Source of the DNA: Mycolicibacterium malmesburyense
Lineage (GTDB): Bacteria; Actinomycetota; Actinomycetes; Mycobacteriales; Mycobacteriaceae
NCBI RefSeq assembly: GCF_001050015.1
Contig: NZ_CVTB01000188.1
Coordinates: 5,271 to 69,270, forward strand
Direction: 5' to 3'
DNA: 64,000 bases
Each line of letters starts with the position of its first letter. Within the stretch, counting starts at the first letter, position 1. Shown here one piece after another: positions 32,013 through 41,918 of this stretch. A program made the translations under genes and the position numbers. Below the pieces are notes generated by a model. That model made no database searches. It saw only the letters and a program-made list of their open reading frames with translations, and had not been told where the DNA came from.

Positions 32013-34673
32013 ATGAATGGCGGGCGGGAAGCGGCACCCTCAGGGGTGGTCACCTTCCTGTTCACCGACATCGAAGGGTCGACCCGGCGCTGGGAATCCG
32101 ACGCCGAGGCGATGCGCCGCGCGCTGGCTTCGCACGACGAGACCCTGCACCGCGCCGTGGACTCACACGGCGGCCGGCTGTTCAAACACACCGGAGACGG
32201 CGCCTGCGCGGCCTTCTCGTCGCCGCGTGCCGCCGTCGACGCGGCGATCACTGCCCAGCGAGGCCTCGAGTTGCCGGTCCGGATGGGCATCGCGACGGGC
32301 GAAGCCGAATGCCGGGACGGCGACTACTTCGGTGCGGTGCTGAACCGCACCGCACGTTTGATGGCGGCCGGCCATGGCGGGCAGATTCTGCTCGACCGGA
32401 TGACCGCCGATCTCGTCCCAGGGGTCGAGTTCGTCGCGCTCGGACCTAGACGGTTACGTGACATCGCCAAACCCGTCGACATCTTTCAGGTCTCCGCCGA
32501 AGGGCTGCGTTCGGAATTCCCGCCGCTGAGGACCCTCGACACTGGAGGCGGCAACCTCCGGCCACCGACGACCAGCCTCATCGGACGAGAAGCTGAAGTA
32601 GACGAGGTCGCCGCCGCACTGAAGTCCCATCGCCTGGTGACGCTCACCGGCGTCGGCGGTGTCGGCAAGACGCGCCTGGCGGTGGAGGTGGCCACTCGCC
32701 TGCAACCCGAGTTCCCGGACGGGGTCTTCCTCATCGAACTCGGGCCGGTGACCGATCCGGACGCCGTACCCGAAGCGGTCGCCGCGGCCCTCGGCATCGG
32801 ACAACAGCCGGGGCTGAGCGTGGCCGACAGTGTCGCCACCGCCCTGGAGGGCCGCACCCGGCTACTGCTGTTCGACAACTGCGAGCACGTCCTCGACGCG
32901 GCAGCCGACGTCATCGAGCGGATCCTCAACACGTCGGACAACGTCGCGGTCTTGGCCACGAGCCGAGAAGGACTGCGGCTCAACGACGAACAATTGCAGC
33001 CGGTGCCTCCCCTCGACGTTCGATCGAGCGGCCCGACACTGTTCGTCGAGCGGGCCTCCGCCGATTCACCGACGGTCACATTGGAACCGGACGCCGAGAC
33101 CGTCGTCGACATCTGCCGCCGACTCGACGGAATCCCACTCGCCATCGAACTGGCGGCCTCAAGGCTGGTTTCGATGACCGCCGCCGAATTGCGCGATCAC
33201 CTCGCCGACCGGTTCCGGGTGCTGGTCGGCTCCCGGCGTGGGCTCGAACGCCACCAGACCTTGCGCGCGGCAGTGCAATGGTCCTATGACCTGTTGCGCA
33301 ACGACGAGAAGGACCTGCTCACCCAATGCTCGGTTTTCGCAGGCGGATTCGACCTCGAGGGCGCCGTGGCGGTGACGCAGACCGACGACAAGTACACCAC
33401 CCTGAACCTCCTCGAGTCGCTCGTGCGCAAATCTCTGCTGACCGCGGATCAGACGTCTGGGCACACACGCTTCTCGATGCTGGAGACGATCCGTCAGTTC
33501 GCCGAGGAGAGGTTGGTGTCCTCCGACGACGCGGAAGAGGCCCGCGCCAGGCATGCCCGATACTTCGCCGGTCGCAGGCAGGATCTCATCGCCCTGTGGG
33601 ACGGGCCTCGACAACGGGAGGCGCACGACTGGCTGAACACCGAACTGCCGAACCTACGCAGCGCCTTTCGCTGGGCCAGCGACCACGGTGATCTCGACAC
33701 CGCGATCGATATCGTCGTGCTCACGTCCTTCATCGGTTACTGGGCCGAGGTTTTCGAGGCCGTGTCATGGGCGGAGGAGATCCTCGAACCCGCGCACCGG
33801 ATCGACCACCCACAACTGGCGATGCTCTACGTCGCGGCGGCGCAGTGCTCGGTGGCCTACAGAACCGACGACTTCCTCCGCTATTCGCGCGCCGCCCTCG
33901 CCGCGATGGACAGCGGGCGTTATGACCCGGTGCCGGACGCGATGGACGCCACGCTCCATGCCGGCTACATGATGCGCGACCCTCAATGGTGCGCCGCACG
34001 CTGCCGGACACTGCTATCTCGTGACCCCGAAAACCGGCTCTATTCAAGGCAATCCCTGGTGTTCGCTCTCGCGATCTCGGGCCGAGTCGACGAGGCGATC
34101 ACCGAGACCGAGGGCCTGCTCGCCAGCGCAGAGGCCACCGGCAATCCTCATCTTCGCTCCGCCGGACTGCTCGCCTACGGATTCGCCTACCGCGACGTCG
34201 AGCCCGATTTCGCTTACGACGCCCATCGCAAGGGCTTGGCCATCGCACAGGACACCGGCAACCGGCAGATCGCCTCGATACACGCGGTGAGCCTCGGACG
34301 GATCGCCGCGATCCGCGGAAACCCGCTGGAAGCGTGCGGGTTTCTCGCCCTGGCCGTACGCAATTATTTCGACTCGGGCAGCTTCTACATGTTGACCGCG
34401 CCGGTTCTGGTGCTGGCCGCACTGCTCTGCAGGCTCGGCGACCACGAATCCGCCGCCACGATGGCCGGGTTCGCCGCCGAGTCGGATGCCAGCTCGACCT
34501 ACCCGGAGATCCACGACACCGTGGTGATTCTGTGCGAGACACTGGGCCGTGAGCGGTACGAGTCGTTCGCGCGTCAGGGTCGGTCCATGACCAACTCGGC
34601 GATGGCCGCATATGCAATGGAACAAATCGACCGCCTGCGCGCCGACTTGTCGACTTCTGACGGTACGACATGA
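32013..34673 (+). CDS. Class III adenylyl cyclase-STAND ATPase-TPR protein, copy 1
   Basis: An 886-residue signalling protein. Residues ~10-175 form a class III cyclase: first metal Asp in TFLFTDIEGSTRRW, substrate Lys and second metal Asp in LFKHTGDGACAAF, substrate Asp and transition-state Asn/Arg in DGDYFGAVLNRTARL. All key residues for ATP are present. Residues ~195-480 form a STAND/NB-ARC ATPase: Walker A GVGGVGKTRLA, Walker B LLLFDNCEHVLDA, sensor ATSREGLRL, and GIPLAIELAASRL. The rest is helical TPR-like repeats. The C-terminal LuxR HTH of the related Rv1358/Rv2488c group is missing, so output is cAMP, not DNA binding. The stop overlaps copy 2 (ATGA). Confidence 0.88.
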   Translation: MNGGREAAPSGVVTFLFTDIEGSTRRWESDAEAMRRALASHDETLHRAVDSHGGRLFKHTGDGACAAFSSPRAAVDAAITAQRGLELPVRMGIATGEAECRDGDYFGAVLNRTARLMAAGHGGQILLDRMTADLVPGVEFVALGPRRLRDIAKPVDIFQVSAEGLRSEFPPLRTLDTGGGNLRPPTTSLIGREAEVDEVAAALKSHRLVTLTGVGGVGKTRLAVEVATRLQPEFPDGVFLIELGPVTDPDAVPEAVAAALGIGQQPGLSVADSVATALEGRTRLLLFDNCEHVLDAAADVIERILNTSDNVAVLATSREGLRLNDEQLQPVPPLDVRSSGPTLFVERASADSPTVTLEPDAETVVDICRRLDGIPLAIELAASRLVSMTAAELRDHLADRFRVLVGSRRGLERHQTLRAAVQWSYDLLRNDEKDLLTQCSVFAGGFDLEGAVAVTQTDDKYTTLNLLESLVRKSLLTADQTSGHTRFSMLETIRQFAEERLVSSDDAEEARARHARYFAGRRQDLIALWDGPRQREAHDWLNTELPNLRSAFRWASDHGDLDTAIDIVVLTSFIGYWAEVFEAVSWAEEILEPAHRIDHPQLAMLYVAAAQCSVAYRTDDFLRYSRAALAAMDSGRYDPVPDAMDATLHAGYMMRDPQWCAARCRTLLSRDPENRLYSRQSLVFALAISGRVDEAITETEGLLASAEATGNPHLRSAGLLAYGFAYRDVEPDFAYDAHRKGLAIAQDTGNRQIASIHAVSLGRIAAIRGNPLEACGFLALAVRNYFDSGSFYMLTAPVLVLAALLCRLGDHESAATMAGFAAESDASSTYPEIHDTVVILCETLGRERYESFARQGRSMTNSAMAAYAMEQIDRLRADLSTSDGTT

Positions 34674-37315
34674 GTACCCGACCGTCGGGAGTCGTCACAT
34701 TCCTGTTTACCGATATCGAAGAGTCGACGCGGCGGTGGGAAGCGGATTCTGACGCCATGCGAGCGGCACTCGAAGCCCACGACGACACATTGCGGACAAC
34801 GATCAGGACCCACAAGGGCTGGTTGTTCAAGCACACCGGCGACGGCGTGTGTGCGGCTTTCGCGTCACCGCGTCAGGCCGTCAACACCGCGATTGCAGCG
34901 CAACGCCAGCTGAGATTGCCGGTTCGTATGGGTGTCGCCACCGGCGAGGCCGAGCCCCGCGGCGATGACTATTTCGGATCCGTGCTAAATCGCGCTGCAC
35001 GGCTGGTGGCGGCCGGCCACGGGGGTCAGATCTTGCTGGATGGTGCGACTGCGGCCCTGATCAGCGATGTGGAGTTGCTCGACCTAGGACCGCGCCAACT
35101 GCGGGACATTTACAAACCCGTCGCTATCTACCAAGTTTGCGCGCCCGGGCTTCGCGCCGATTTCCCATCGCTGAAGACGCTCGATGCCACGCCCGGCAAC
35201 CTTCAGCGCAATCCGACGACTCTCATCGGACGGGAGACAGAACTCGCTGCCTTGACGACGGCGTTGAAGGAGCATCGGTTACTCACACTGACCGGTGTGG
35301 GCGGCGTCGGCAAGACACGCCTGGCAATGGAGGTTGCCACCCGCTCGGCCGACGACTTCCCCGACGGTGTGTTCATCATCGAGTTGGCCGCCGTGGGAGA
35401 TCCACTCGCGGTGCCAGAGGCCGTCGCAGCGGTCCTCGGCATAACTCCCCAAACCGGGATGAGCGTGACCGAGAGCATCGCCGCCGCCCTTGAGCGCCGG
35501 GAGCGATTGTTGGTGTTCGACAATTGCGAGCATGTGATCGACGCCGCCGGTGATGTAATCGAGGTGATCCTCCGCAGGGCGCGAGCTGTGAAAATCCTCG
35601 CCACGAGTCGGGAAAGTTTGCGGCTCAGCGACGAACACCTGTGGCCCGTTCCCTCCCTTGATATCTGCTCCAGTGCTGCGACACTTTTCGTCGAACGCGC
35701 AAGCGCCGTGTCACCTAACGCGTCGCTAGATGCGGGTGCGGAAGCCATCGCAGAAATCTGCCGCCGCCTCGACGGCATCCCGCTCGCTATCGAGTTGGCT
35801 GCCTCACGCTCGCTGTCCATGACTGTCAACGAGATCCGTGACCACCTTGATGACCGCTTCCGATTCCTTGTGGGTTCACGTCGAGGCCTGGAGCGACACC
35901 AGACACTGCATCATGCGGTGCAGTGGTCCTACGATCTGCTTGGCGCCGAAGAGAAGACGGTTCTGGCCCGATGCTCGGTGTTCGCAGGCGGATTCGACCT
36001 GGCCGCTGCCCAGGCGGTTTCGGACCTCGGAGACACGTACGCAACTCTTGATGTGCTTGACACATTAGTGCGTAAGTCACTGCTTGTTGCCGACCAATCG
36101 GCAGCGCGGACCAGGTTCTCGATGTTGGAGACGATCCGGCAGTTCGCCGAGGAGCAACTTGTCCAGAGTGGCGAGGCTGAACAGGCTCGCACTGCACACG
36201 CACAGTATTTCGCCGGACGTGAAGCAGATGTGCTTGCGTTGTGGGACAGCGCCGATCAACGCGAATCCTACGTTTGGTTCGTCGCCGAACTCGCGAACCT
36301 GCGCGTCGCGTTTCGGTGGGCAAGCGACCATGACGACCTCGACACCGCCGCGTCGATCGCCTTTCTCGCGACATTGCTCGGGACACGCGTCGAACAGTAC
36401 GAGCCGGTCGCCTGGGCCGAAGAACTCATCGAACCCGCTAGGGCTGTGCAACATCGGCGACTGGTTCAGCTCTACAACATGGCGTCACAGTGCTACGCCG
36501 CCGGTCGCGTTGTCGAAGCGGTTTCATACGCCGATTCCGCTCTATCCCTAATCGACAGTGGACTGTACGACGAGATCCCGTACGAGGGCGAAGCGTGGCT
36601 CGGCGGAGTTTATCTCTCGGAGGGTCGCCCCGAGCGTTTTGTCCAGGTGTGCCGCAACATGGTCGCCCGACACCCGGGGAATCACTTCGCCATCGCATGC
36701 TTGACGTTGGCGCTGACGACGGTCGGCGAGAACAACGAAGCGGTTGCTATTTCGGAGAATCTACCCGCAGCCGCCGACGCTGCGCGCAACCCCGAAGTGG
36801 CCAGCTATGCATTGCTCGCGTACGGCATCGCGCAGCGCGACGTGGATCCCGAATCGGCTTACACCGCTCACCGCAAGGGTTCGAAGATCGCGCAGGACAG
36901 CGGCAATCGGCAGCTCGAAACATTCCACGCCGGAAATCTGGCGAGGATTGCGGCCCTCCACGGTGAGCCCCTAGAGGCGCTCGAGTACGCGACGCTGGCG
37001 ATACGCCGCTTTTATAATTCCGGCAGCTTTTCGCTTATGCACAGCGCGTTCGCCATCCTCGCGGGGCTTTTGGACCGGCTGGGAAATTACGAATCTGCTG
37101 CCACTCTCTGTGCCTCTGAGGCTAACGCATTCGCGCGCACGACTTACCCGGAGCTCCAGGCAACGATCGTCCACCTGCGTCGAGTCTTGGGGGACGAGAG
37201 GTATGAATCATTGCGGGCTGCAGGCGAATCCATGAGCGGTGCGAACCTGGCCACATACGCTTTCGAACAGCTCGACATCGCCCGCGCCCAACTGAGGCCG
37301 ACACGTGGCGCGTAG
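34670..37315 (+). CDS. Class III adenylyl cyclase-STAND ATPase-TPR protein, copy 2
   Basis: An 881-residue tandem paralogue of the preceding gene, colinear throughout. Cyclase residues are intact: TFLFTDIEESTRRW, LFKHTGDGVCAAF and DDYFGSVLNRAARL. Walker A is GVGGVGKTRLAMEV and Walker B is LLVFDNCEHVIDA. TPR-like repeats follow, again without a C-terminal HTH. Codon use is visibly richer in A/T at third positions than in copy 1, so the pair may have diverged for a long time or one copy may have been acquired separately. The start codon overlaps the stop of copy 1, so both are made from one message. A strong inverted repeat follows the stop. Confidence 0.88.
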   Translation: MSTRPSGVVTFLFTDIEESTRRWEADSDAMRAALEAHDDTLRTTIRTHKGWLFKHTGDGVCAAFASPRQAVNTAIAAQRQLRLPVRMGVATGEAEPRGDDYFGSVLNRAARLVAAGHGGQILLDGATAALISDVELLDLGPRQLRDIYKPVAIYQVCAPGLRADFPSLKTLDATPGNLQRNPTTLIGRETELAALTTALKEHRLLTLTGVGGVGKTRLAMEVATRSADDFPDGVFIIELAAVGDPLAVPEAVAAVLGITPQTGMSVTESIAAALERRERLLVFDNCEHVIDAAGDVIEVILRRARAVKILATSRESLRLSDEHLWPVPSLDICSSAATLFVERASAVSPNASLDAGAEAIAEICRRLDGIPLAIELAASRSLSMTVNEIRDHLDDRFRFLVGSRRGLERHQTLHHAVQWSYDLLGAEEKTVLARCSVFAGGFDLAAAQAVSDLGDTYATLDVLDTLVRKSLLVADQSAARTRFSMLETIRQFAEEQLVQSGEAEQARTAHAQYFAGREADVLALWDSADQRESYVWFVAELANLRVAFRWASDHDDLDTAASIAFLATLLGTRVEQYEPVAWAEELIEPARAVQHRRLVQLYNMASQCYAAGRVVEAVSYADSALSLIDSGLYDEIPYEGEAWLGGVYLSEGRPERFVQVCRNMVARHPGNHFAIACLTLALTTVGENNEAVAISENLPAAADAARNPEVASYALLAYGIAQRDVDPESAYTAHRKGSKIAQDSGNRQLETFHAGNLARIAALHGEPLEALEYATLAIRRFYNSGSFSLMHSAFAILAGLLDRLGNYESAATLCASEANAFARTTYPELQATIVHLRRVLGDERYESLRAAGESMSGANLATYAFEQLDIARAQLRPTRGA

Positions 37316-37324
37316 ACCCCGAGA

Positions 37325-37367
37325 ACACTTGAGCACGCTCACCGCGCGGTGAGCGTGCTCAAAGTGT
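37325..37367. terminator. Bidirectional intrinsic-terminator-like hairpin
   Basis: The core 37329-37362 is a perfect 34-nt inverted repeat: TTGAGCACGCTCACCG, two bases (CG), then CGGTGAGCGTGCTCAA. It can extend to ACACTT/AAGTGT with one bulged base. It lies between the convergent stops of the second cyclase gene (37315) and pckG (37414). There is no clear T-tract, as is usual in mycobacterial terminators. Confidence 0.75.
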
Positions 37368-37413
37368 CGTTATTGCGCGGCGTGTCGCGTACAGACACGC
37401 AATGCTCGCGGGA

Positions 37414-39237
37414 TTATTCGGCTTCGAGCCGGTGCTTGAGCGCGTCGAACTCGTCCTTGATGCCGGTGGGCAGCTTCTCTCCGACGAACTCGAACCACTC
37501 CTCGATCAGCGGGAGCTCCTGGCGCCACTCGTCGACGTTGACCTCCAGCGCGGCATCCACGTCGCCGGGGTCGACATCGAGACCCGACAGGTCGAGGTCC
37601 TCGGCGGTGGGCACGGTGCCGATCGGCGTGGTGCGCCCGTTGGCACGGCCCTCGATGCGGTCGATGATCCACTTCATCACGCGGCTGTTCTCGCCGAAGC
37701 CCGGCCACAGGAAGCGGCCGTCGTCGCCGCGACGGAACCAGTTGACGAAGAAGATCTTCGGCATCTGCGACTCGTCGGACTGCTTGCCGATGTCGATCCA
37801 GTGCGCGAAGTAGTCGCCGACGTTGTAGCCCAGGAACGGCAGCATCGCCATCGGGTCGCGGCGCACGGTGCCGACCTTGCCCTCGGCGGCCGCGGTCTGC
37901 TCGGAGCCCATCGTGGCGCCGATGAACACGCCGTGCTGCCAGTCGCGGGCCTGCGTCACCAGCGGCACCGTCGTCTTGCGGCGAGCACCGAACAGGATCG
38001 CCGAGATCGGCACGCCCTGCGGGTCATCCCACTCGGGCGCCAGCGTCGGGCACTGCGACATCGGGGTGCAGTAACGCGAGTTCGGATGCGCGGCCTTCTC
38101 CTCGGAGTCCGGCGTCCACTCGCGGCCCTTCCAGTCGATCAGGTGCTGCGGATCGCCTTCGAGGCCCTCCCACCACACGTCGTTGTCGTCGGTCAGCGCG
38201 ACGTTGGTGAAGACGGTGTTGCCGCCCTCGATCGTCTTCATCGCGTTCGGGTTCGACGACCAGTTGGTGCCCGGCGCGACGCCGAAAAAGCCGAACTCGG
38301 GGTTGACGGCGTAGAGGCGGCCGTCCTTGCCGAACCGCATCCAGGCGATGTCGTCGCCGATGGTCTCGGCACGCCAGCCCGGGATGGTGGGCTGCAGCAT
38401 CGCGAGGTTCGTCTTACCGCACGCCGACGGGAACGCCGCGGCGACGAAGTACGCCTTGTTCTCCGGGGAGATCAGCTTGAGGATCAGCATGTGCTCGGCG
38501 AGCCAGCCCTCGTCGTGCGCCATCGCCGAGGCGATACGCAGCGAGTAGCACTTCTTGCCCAGCAGCGCGTTGCCGCCGTAGCCCGAGCCGAAGCTCCAGA
38601 TCTCGCGGGTCTCGGGGAAGTGGGTGATGTACTTCGTGTCGTTGCAGGGCCACGGCACGTCCTTCTGGCCCTGCTCCAGCGGTGCGCCGATCGAGTGCAG
38701 CGCCTTGACGAAGAACCCGTCGGTGCCCATCTTGTCGAGGGCGGCCTTGCCCATGCGGGTCATCGTCCGCATCGACACGACGACGTACTCGGAGTCGGTG
38801 ATCTCGACGCCCAACTTGGGGTCCTCGGCGCCGAGCGGGCCCATGCAGAACGGCACCACGTACATGGTGCGGCCGCGCATACAGCCGCGGTAGAGGTCCG
38901 TCATGGTCCGACGCATCTCGGCCGGATCCATCCAGTTGTTGGTCGGGCCGGCGTCGATCTCCTTCTCGGTGCAGATGAAGGTGCGCGACTCGACGCGGGC
39001 GACGTCGGACGGGTCGGACAGCGCGAGGTACGAGTTCGGCTTCTTCTCGTCGTCCAGACGCTTGAAGGTGCCTGCCGCCACCAGCTGCTCGCACAGCCGG
39101 GCGTTCTCCTCGTCAGAGCCGTCGGTGAAAACCACGCGGTCGGGCTGCGTCAGCTCGGCGACCTCTTGAACCCAAGCGAGCAGACCCTTGTGCTTCGTCG
39201 GGGCGGTGTCCAAACCTGGGATGGTCGCTGCGGTCAT
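37414..39237 (-). CDS. pckG: Phosphoenolpyruvate carboxykinase (GTP)
   Basis: The 607-residue GTP-dependent PEPCK converts oxaloacetate and GTP to phosphoenolpyruvate, CO2 and GDP, the committed gluconeogenic step needed for growth on fatty acids. The kinase P-loop is [16 protein letters not shown] with the hyper-reactive Cys of GTP-type enzymes. Other conserved segments are [17 protein letters not shown] and [19 protein letters not shown]. The ATG at 39237 is preceded by AGGAGA; a longer frame to 39282 is rejected. M. tuberculosis calls the orthologue pckA (Rv0211). It is a single gene with 210 bp of promoter region upstream and a shared hairpin downstream. Confidence 0.97.
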   Translation of the reverse strand: MTAATIPGLDTAPTKHKGLLAWVQEVAELTQPDRVVFTDGSDEENARLCEQLVAAGTFKRLDDEKKPNSYLALSDPSDVARVESRTFICTEKEIDAGPTNNWMDPAEMRRTMTDLYRGCMRGRTMYVVPFCMGPLGAEDPKLGVEITDSEYVVVSMRTMTRMGKAALDKMGTDGFFVKALHSIGAPLEQGQKDVPWPCNDTKYITHFPETREIWSFGSGYGGNALLGKKCYSLRIASAMAHDEGWLAEHMLILKLISPENKAYFVAAAFPSACGKTNLAMLQPTIPGWRAETIGDDIAWMRFGKDGRLYAVNPEFGFFGVAPGTNWSSNPNAMKTIEGGNTVFTNVALTDDNDVWWEGLEGDPQHLIDWKGREWTPDSEEKAAHPNSRYCTPMSQCPTLAPEWDDPQGVPISAILFGARRKTTVPLVTQARDWQHGVFIGATMGSEQTAAAEGKVGTVRRDPMAMLPFLGYNVGDYFAHWIDIGKQSDESQMPKIFFVNWFRRGDDGRFLWPGFGENSRVMKWIIDRIEGRANGRTTPIGTVPTAEDLDLSGLDVDPGDVDAALEVNVDEWRQELPLIEEWFEFVGEKLPTGIKDEFDALKHRLEAE

Positions 39238-39447
39238 GAAAATCTCCTGTGTCTGTTGCTGCCAGGACCCAAGGCTCCGCATGCGCCACCCAGACAGGGA
39301 CGAGCGGCGCTGCGGTTTCCCTATACCGAGGTTATCGCGGGTGGCAAAGCCGCGGTGAATCGGGAGTGTGTCCGATCACTCACAGGAACGATTCAGAAGG
39401 CCGCTTCACAGGGGTTTTGCGCAACGGGTGCCCCGCCTTGACGGCCG

Positions 39448-40953
39448 TCAATCTCCAGGATCGGCTTCGCGGGCCCGTCCGGCGCCGTCATCGTCGCCGC
39501 GGGGCGGGGATGCATGCCCGTACAGATCGGCGCGCACGGCGTCGAGCGCGCGCTGCAGCGAGGGCAGCCTCCGATCCCGCTCGGCGGCGGCCCTGGCCGT
39601 CTCGACCGCGTGCTCGCGCAGTTCGGCGTCGATCCGGGCGATCCGATCCGTCGTCGCGGCGGCCTCACGTTCGTCCACGGCGGCCGACTCGGAGGTCAGC
39701 GCGCCCTCGGCGGCCAGCACCCGCGTCGCGACCCGTTCCTCGAGCGCGGACCTGACCACCCCGACGACGTCGGAGAGCCAGCGGTCGAGCACCGCCCGGT
39801 CCTGAAGGACTCCCCGAAGGCCCACGACCCACACCGTCAACACCAGCCCCACCAGACCGCCGGCCACCAGGCCCGCGACGGTCAACCCCGGCGCCAACCC
39901 CGCGAACAACCGCGTCACCGCGAGCGCCACCCCGAGACCGAAGCCCGCGCCGAGGATCATCGTCAGCTGGGTCTCCAACCGACGCGACTTCAACCGCGGC
40001 GACGCGCTCTGCGGAACCCGTGGCGCATCGGGCGCCGGCGGAGCGGTCAGGCCAAGTTGAGCCGCCACGTCGGCCAGGTGTGCGGTGATGCCGTCATCGA
40101 CCTCCACGACCACTTCGGCGGTCCGCGCACGCACCCGCGCCTCGAAGCCGCCGAGCGCCCTGCGGTTCAGCGCGGACGCGTCCTCGGCGAGTTCGGCCCG
40201 CACCGACGTGCAGCGGTTGCGCGCGAAGTAGCCCAGCTGGACGCGGGCCTGCTGAACCTGGCTGCGCAGCGCGGTGTTGCGTTCGGATTTCGACACCCGG
40301 CGATCCCGCACCACGTCGTCACGGGTCTCGTGCAGCGCCGCCACCCGTGCCCTTCGGTGGGCGCCATCGCCGTCGGCGCGGTACCGACTGATCGCCGCCT
40401 CGAGCCGGTTTTCCCACGCGCGCAAGCGGTTTCGTCGCCGAACCTCGGGGTCGGCCAACCGCTGCCGCAGCACGCCAACGAGTTCGTCGACGCGCGGCTC
40501 GCCGAGGTCTGGCGCCGCGGCCGCGCCCACCCACGGCACACTGGCGTAGCGCGGCGACCGGCCGGCCAGCGCCGCGCGATCGGCGGCCAGCACCTCACGC
40601 CAGTTGCGGTGGGTGTCGATCTTCGACACCACGCCCACCACCAGATCGGTGTTCCGCGAGACCAAATCGACCAACTCACAGTCGGATTCGCTGAGGAAGG
40701 ACACCGCGGAGACCACGAACACGACCGCCGCGGGCGCATCCGCCTGCCCGATCTCGTCCGCCTCGAGGAAGGTGTGCTCGGGCATCCGCTCCCGCAGCGC
40801 CGCCGCCACGCTGGTCGTGCCCGCCAGCCACGGACCGGTCACCAGCACGACGTCGCGGGCGCGCACCGCCGGCGGGGTGAGACCCGGTTCGATGGCCGCG
40901 ACCACCGCGTCGGCCGATGCGAGCTGGTCGGTGTTCGTCACGTCCGCCGTCAC
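39448..40953 (-). CDS. Dynamin-like GTPase-related membrane protein, Rv0210-like
   Basis: A 501-residue protein. The N-terminus resembles a degenerate GTPase domain: VLVTGPWLAGTTSVAAAL (Walker-A-like, lacking the GKS/T Lys), AAVVFVVSAVSFLSESDCELV and VVSKIDTHRNW (like the NKxD base-recognition motif). Long charged helices follow, then a hydrophobic hairpin (about residues 335-385: LTMILGAGFGLGVALAVTRLFAG...), and a coiled-coil-like tail. This layout recalls bacterial dynamin-like proteins such as IniC, but the missing Lys makes GTP hydrolysis doubtful. Its GTG overlaps the stop of the preceding gene (GTGA), so the two are probably partners. It corresponds to Rv0210. Confidence 0.8.
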   Translation of the reverse strand: MTADVTNTDQLASADAVVAAIEPGLTPPAVRARDVVLVTGPWLAGTTSVAAALRERMPEHTFLEADEIGQADAPAAVVFVVSAVSFLSESDCELVDLVSRNTDLVVGVVSKIDTHRNWREVLAADRAALAGRSPRYASVPWVGAAAAPDLGEPRVDELVGVLRQRLADPEVRRRNRLRAWENRLEAAISRYRADGDGAHRRARVAALHETRDDVVRDRRVSKSERNTALRSQVQQARVQLGYFARNRCTSVRAELAEDASALNRRALGGFEARVRARTAEVVVEVDDGITAHLADVAAQLGLTAPPAPDAPRVPQSASPRLKSRRLETQLTMILGAGFGLGVALAVTRLFAGLAPGLTVAGLVAGGLVGLVLTVWVVGLRGVLQDRAVLDRWLSDVVGVVRSALEERVATRVLAAEGALTSESAAVDEREAAATTDRIARIDAELREHAVETARAAAERDRRLPSLQRALDAVRADLYGHASPPRGDDDGAGRAREADPGD

Positions 40954-41918
40954 CGGGACCGCTCCAACAGGCGAAGCGAACCCCGGCTGATGTCCGCGGC
41001 ACAGGCGCGGTGCAGCGCGTTGACCGGACCGTTGGCGTATCGCCGCCAGTGCACGGCCCGGCGCAGATGCGAATCCGCATCGTCGCCCCGGTCGACGCGC
41101 GCACCGGCGGCCTCGACGACATCGACCGCCGCCGCCATCGCCGTGAGGACCGCGTCGTCGCCCACCACGAGCTCGGCCAACCGCGAATCGCCCGATTGCG
41201 TTGCGAGCGCGCGCAACTGGGTCAGCGCAGAGCGCAGCCTGCGGTACCGAAGCGGTGCGCCCGCCGCGTGAATGTGCCCGACGACCCGGTCGAGCTGGCT
41301 GAGCTTGCGCAGGTGGTTCGGCAACGTTTCGAGGCTCGCGCCCCGGTCCAGCGCGAGCACCGCGTGCGCGATACCGAACCGGTCCAGTGCCCCGAGCAAC
41401 CGCTCGCGCACCTCGCGGGGCAGCGGATGCGGCGCGTGCACGAAGGCGTCGGTCGACGACACGTCGGCCGGTGCGGTGAGCAGCGTGCGCAGCGCGTCGC
41501 GCAGGTCACCGGTCAGATCGACATCGGCGAGCAGCGCGACCATCGGCACGGTCGGCAGGCCGGTCAGCGCGCGGCACCGGGCGGCCCGGTGGAAGGCGTG
41601 CGCCATCGGCCCTGCCGCGCCGAAGCCCGAGAGGTCGGCCTTGTTGAGGACGACGACGGTGGGCCGGTCGGAGCGGTCGAGGAACGCCCGGTCCTCGGGT
41701 TTGAGCGCTTCGGCGATGACCAGTACGTCGACCTCGGCGCCGCCGTCGGGCGTCACCTCCACGCCCGCGGAGCCCAGCGCGGCGGTGACCGTCGCGCGGC
41801 CCACGCCGTCCCGACCGTGCACCGCGACCCGTGTCGGCGCGCGGAGTCGCCTGATGATCGACGTCAGCCGCGGATCGCGGCTCTCTTCACAGATGTGCAG
41901 CAGCGCGTCGACGAAAAT
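40950..41918 (-). CDS. P-loop GTPase-like protein, Rv0209-like (start uncertain)
   Basis: About 322 residues. The coding part is clear from HQIFVDALLHICEESRDPRL onward: APTRVAVHGRDGVGRATVTAAL is a Walker-A-like loop (GRDGVGRAT, Lys replaced by Arg), VDVLVIAEALKPEDRAFL a Walker-B-like strand, and VVVLNKADLSGFG a good NKxD motif. No ATG, GTG or TTG lies in frame near the 5' end. The best ribosome site (AGGGGAAGG) is 7 nt from an ATT at 41918, which I mark as the start; it could lie elsewhere. The gene diverges from trmB and is coupled to the dynamin-like gene by a GTGA overlap. Confidence 0.7.
   Translation of the reverse strand: MFVDALLHICEESRDPRLTSIIRRLRAPTRVAVHGRDGVGRATVTAALGSAGVEVTPDGGAEVDVLVIAEALKPEDRAFLDRSDRPTVVVLNKADLSGFGAAGPMAHAFHRAARCRALTGLPTVPMVALLADVDLTGDLRDALRTLLTAPADVSSTDAFVHAPHPLPREVRERLLGALDRFGIAHAVLALDRGASLETLPNHLRKLSQLDRVVGHIHAAGAPLRYRRLRSALTQLRALATQSGDSRLAELVVGDDAVLTAMAAAVDVVEAAGARVDRGDDADSHLRRAVHWRRYANGPVNALHRACAADISRGSLRLLERSR

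Noticed and set aside
37402..39441. 679-codon open frame on the plus strand
   Set aside because: Antisense to pckG; composition is Arg/His/Val-rich with no motif.
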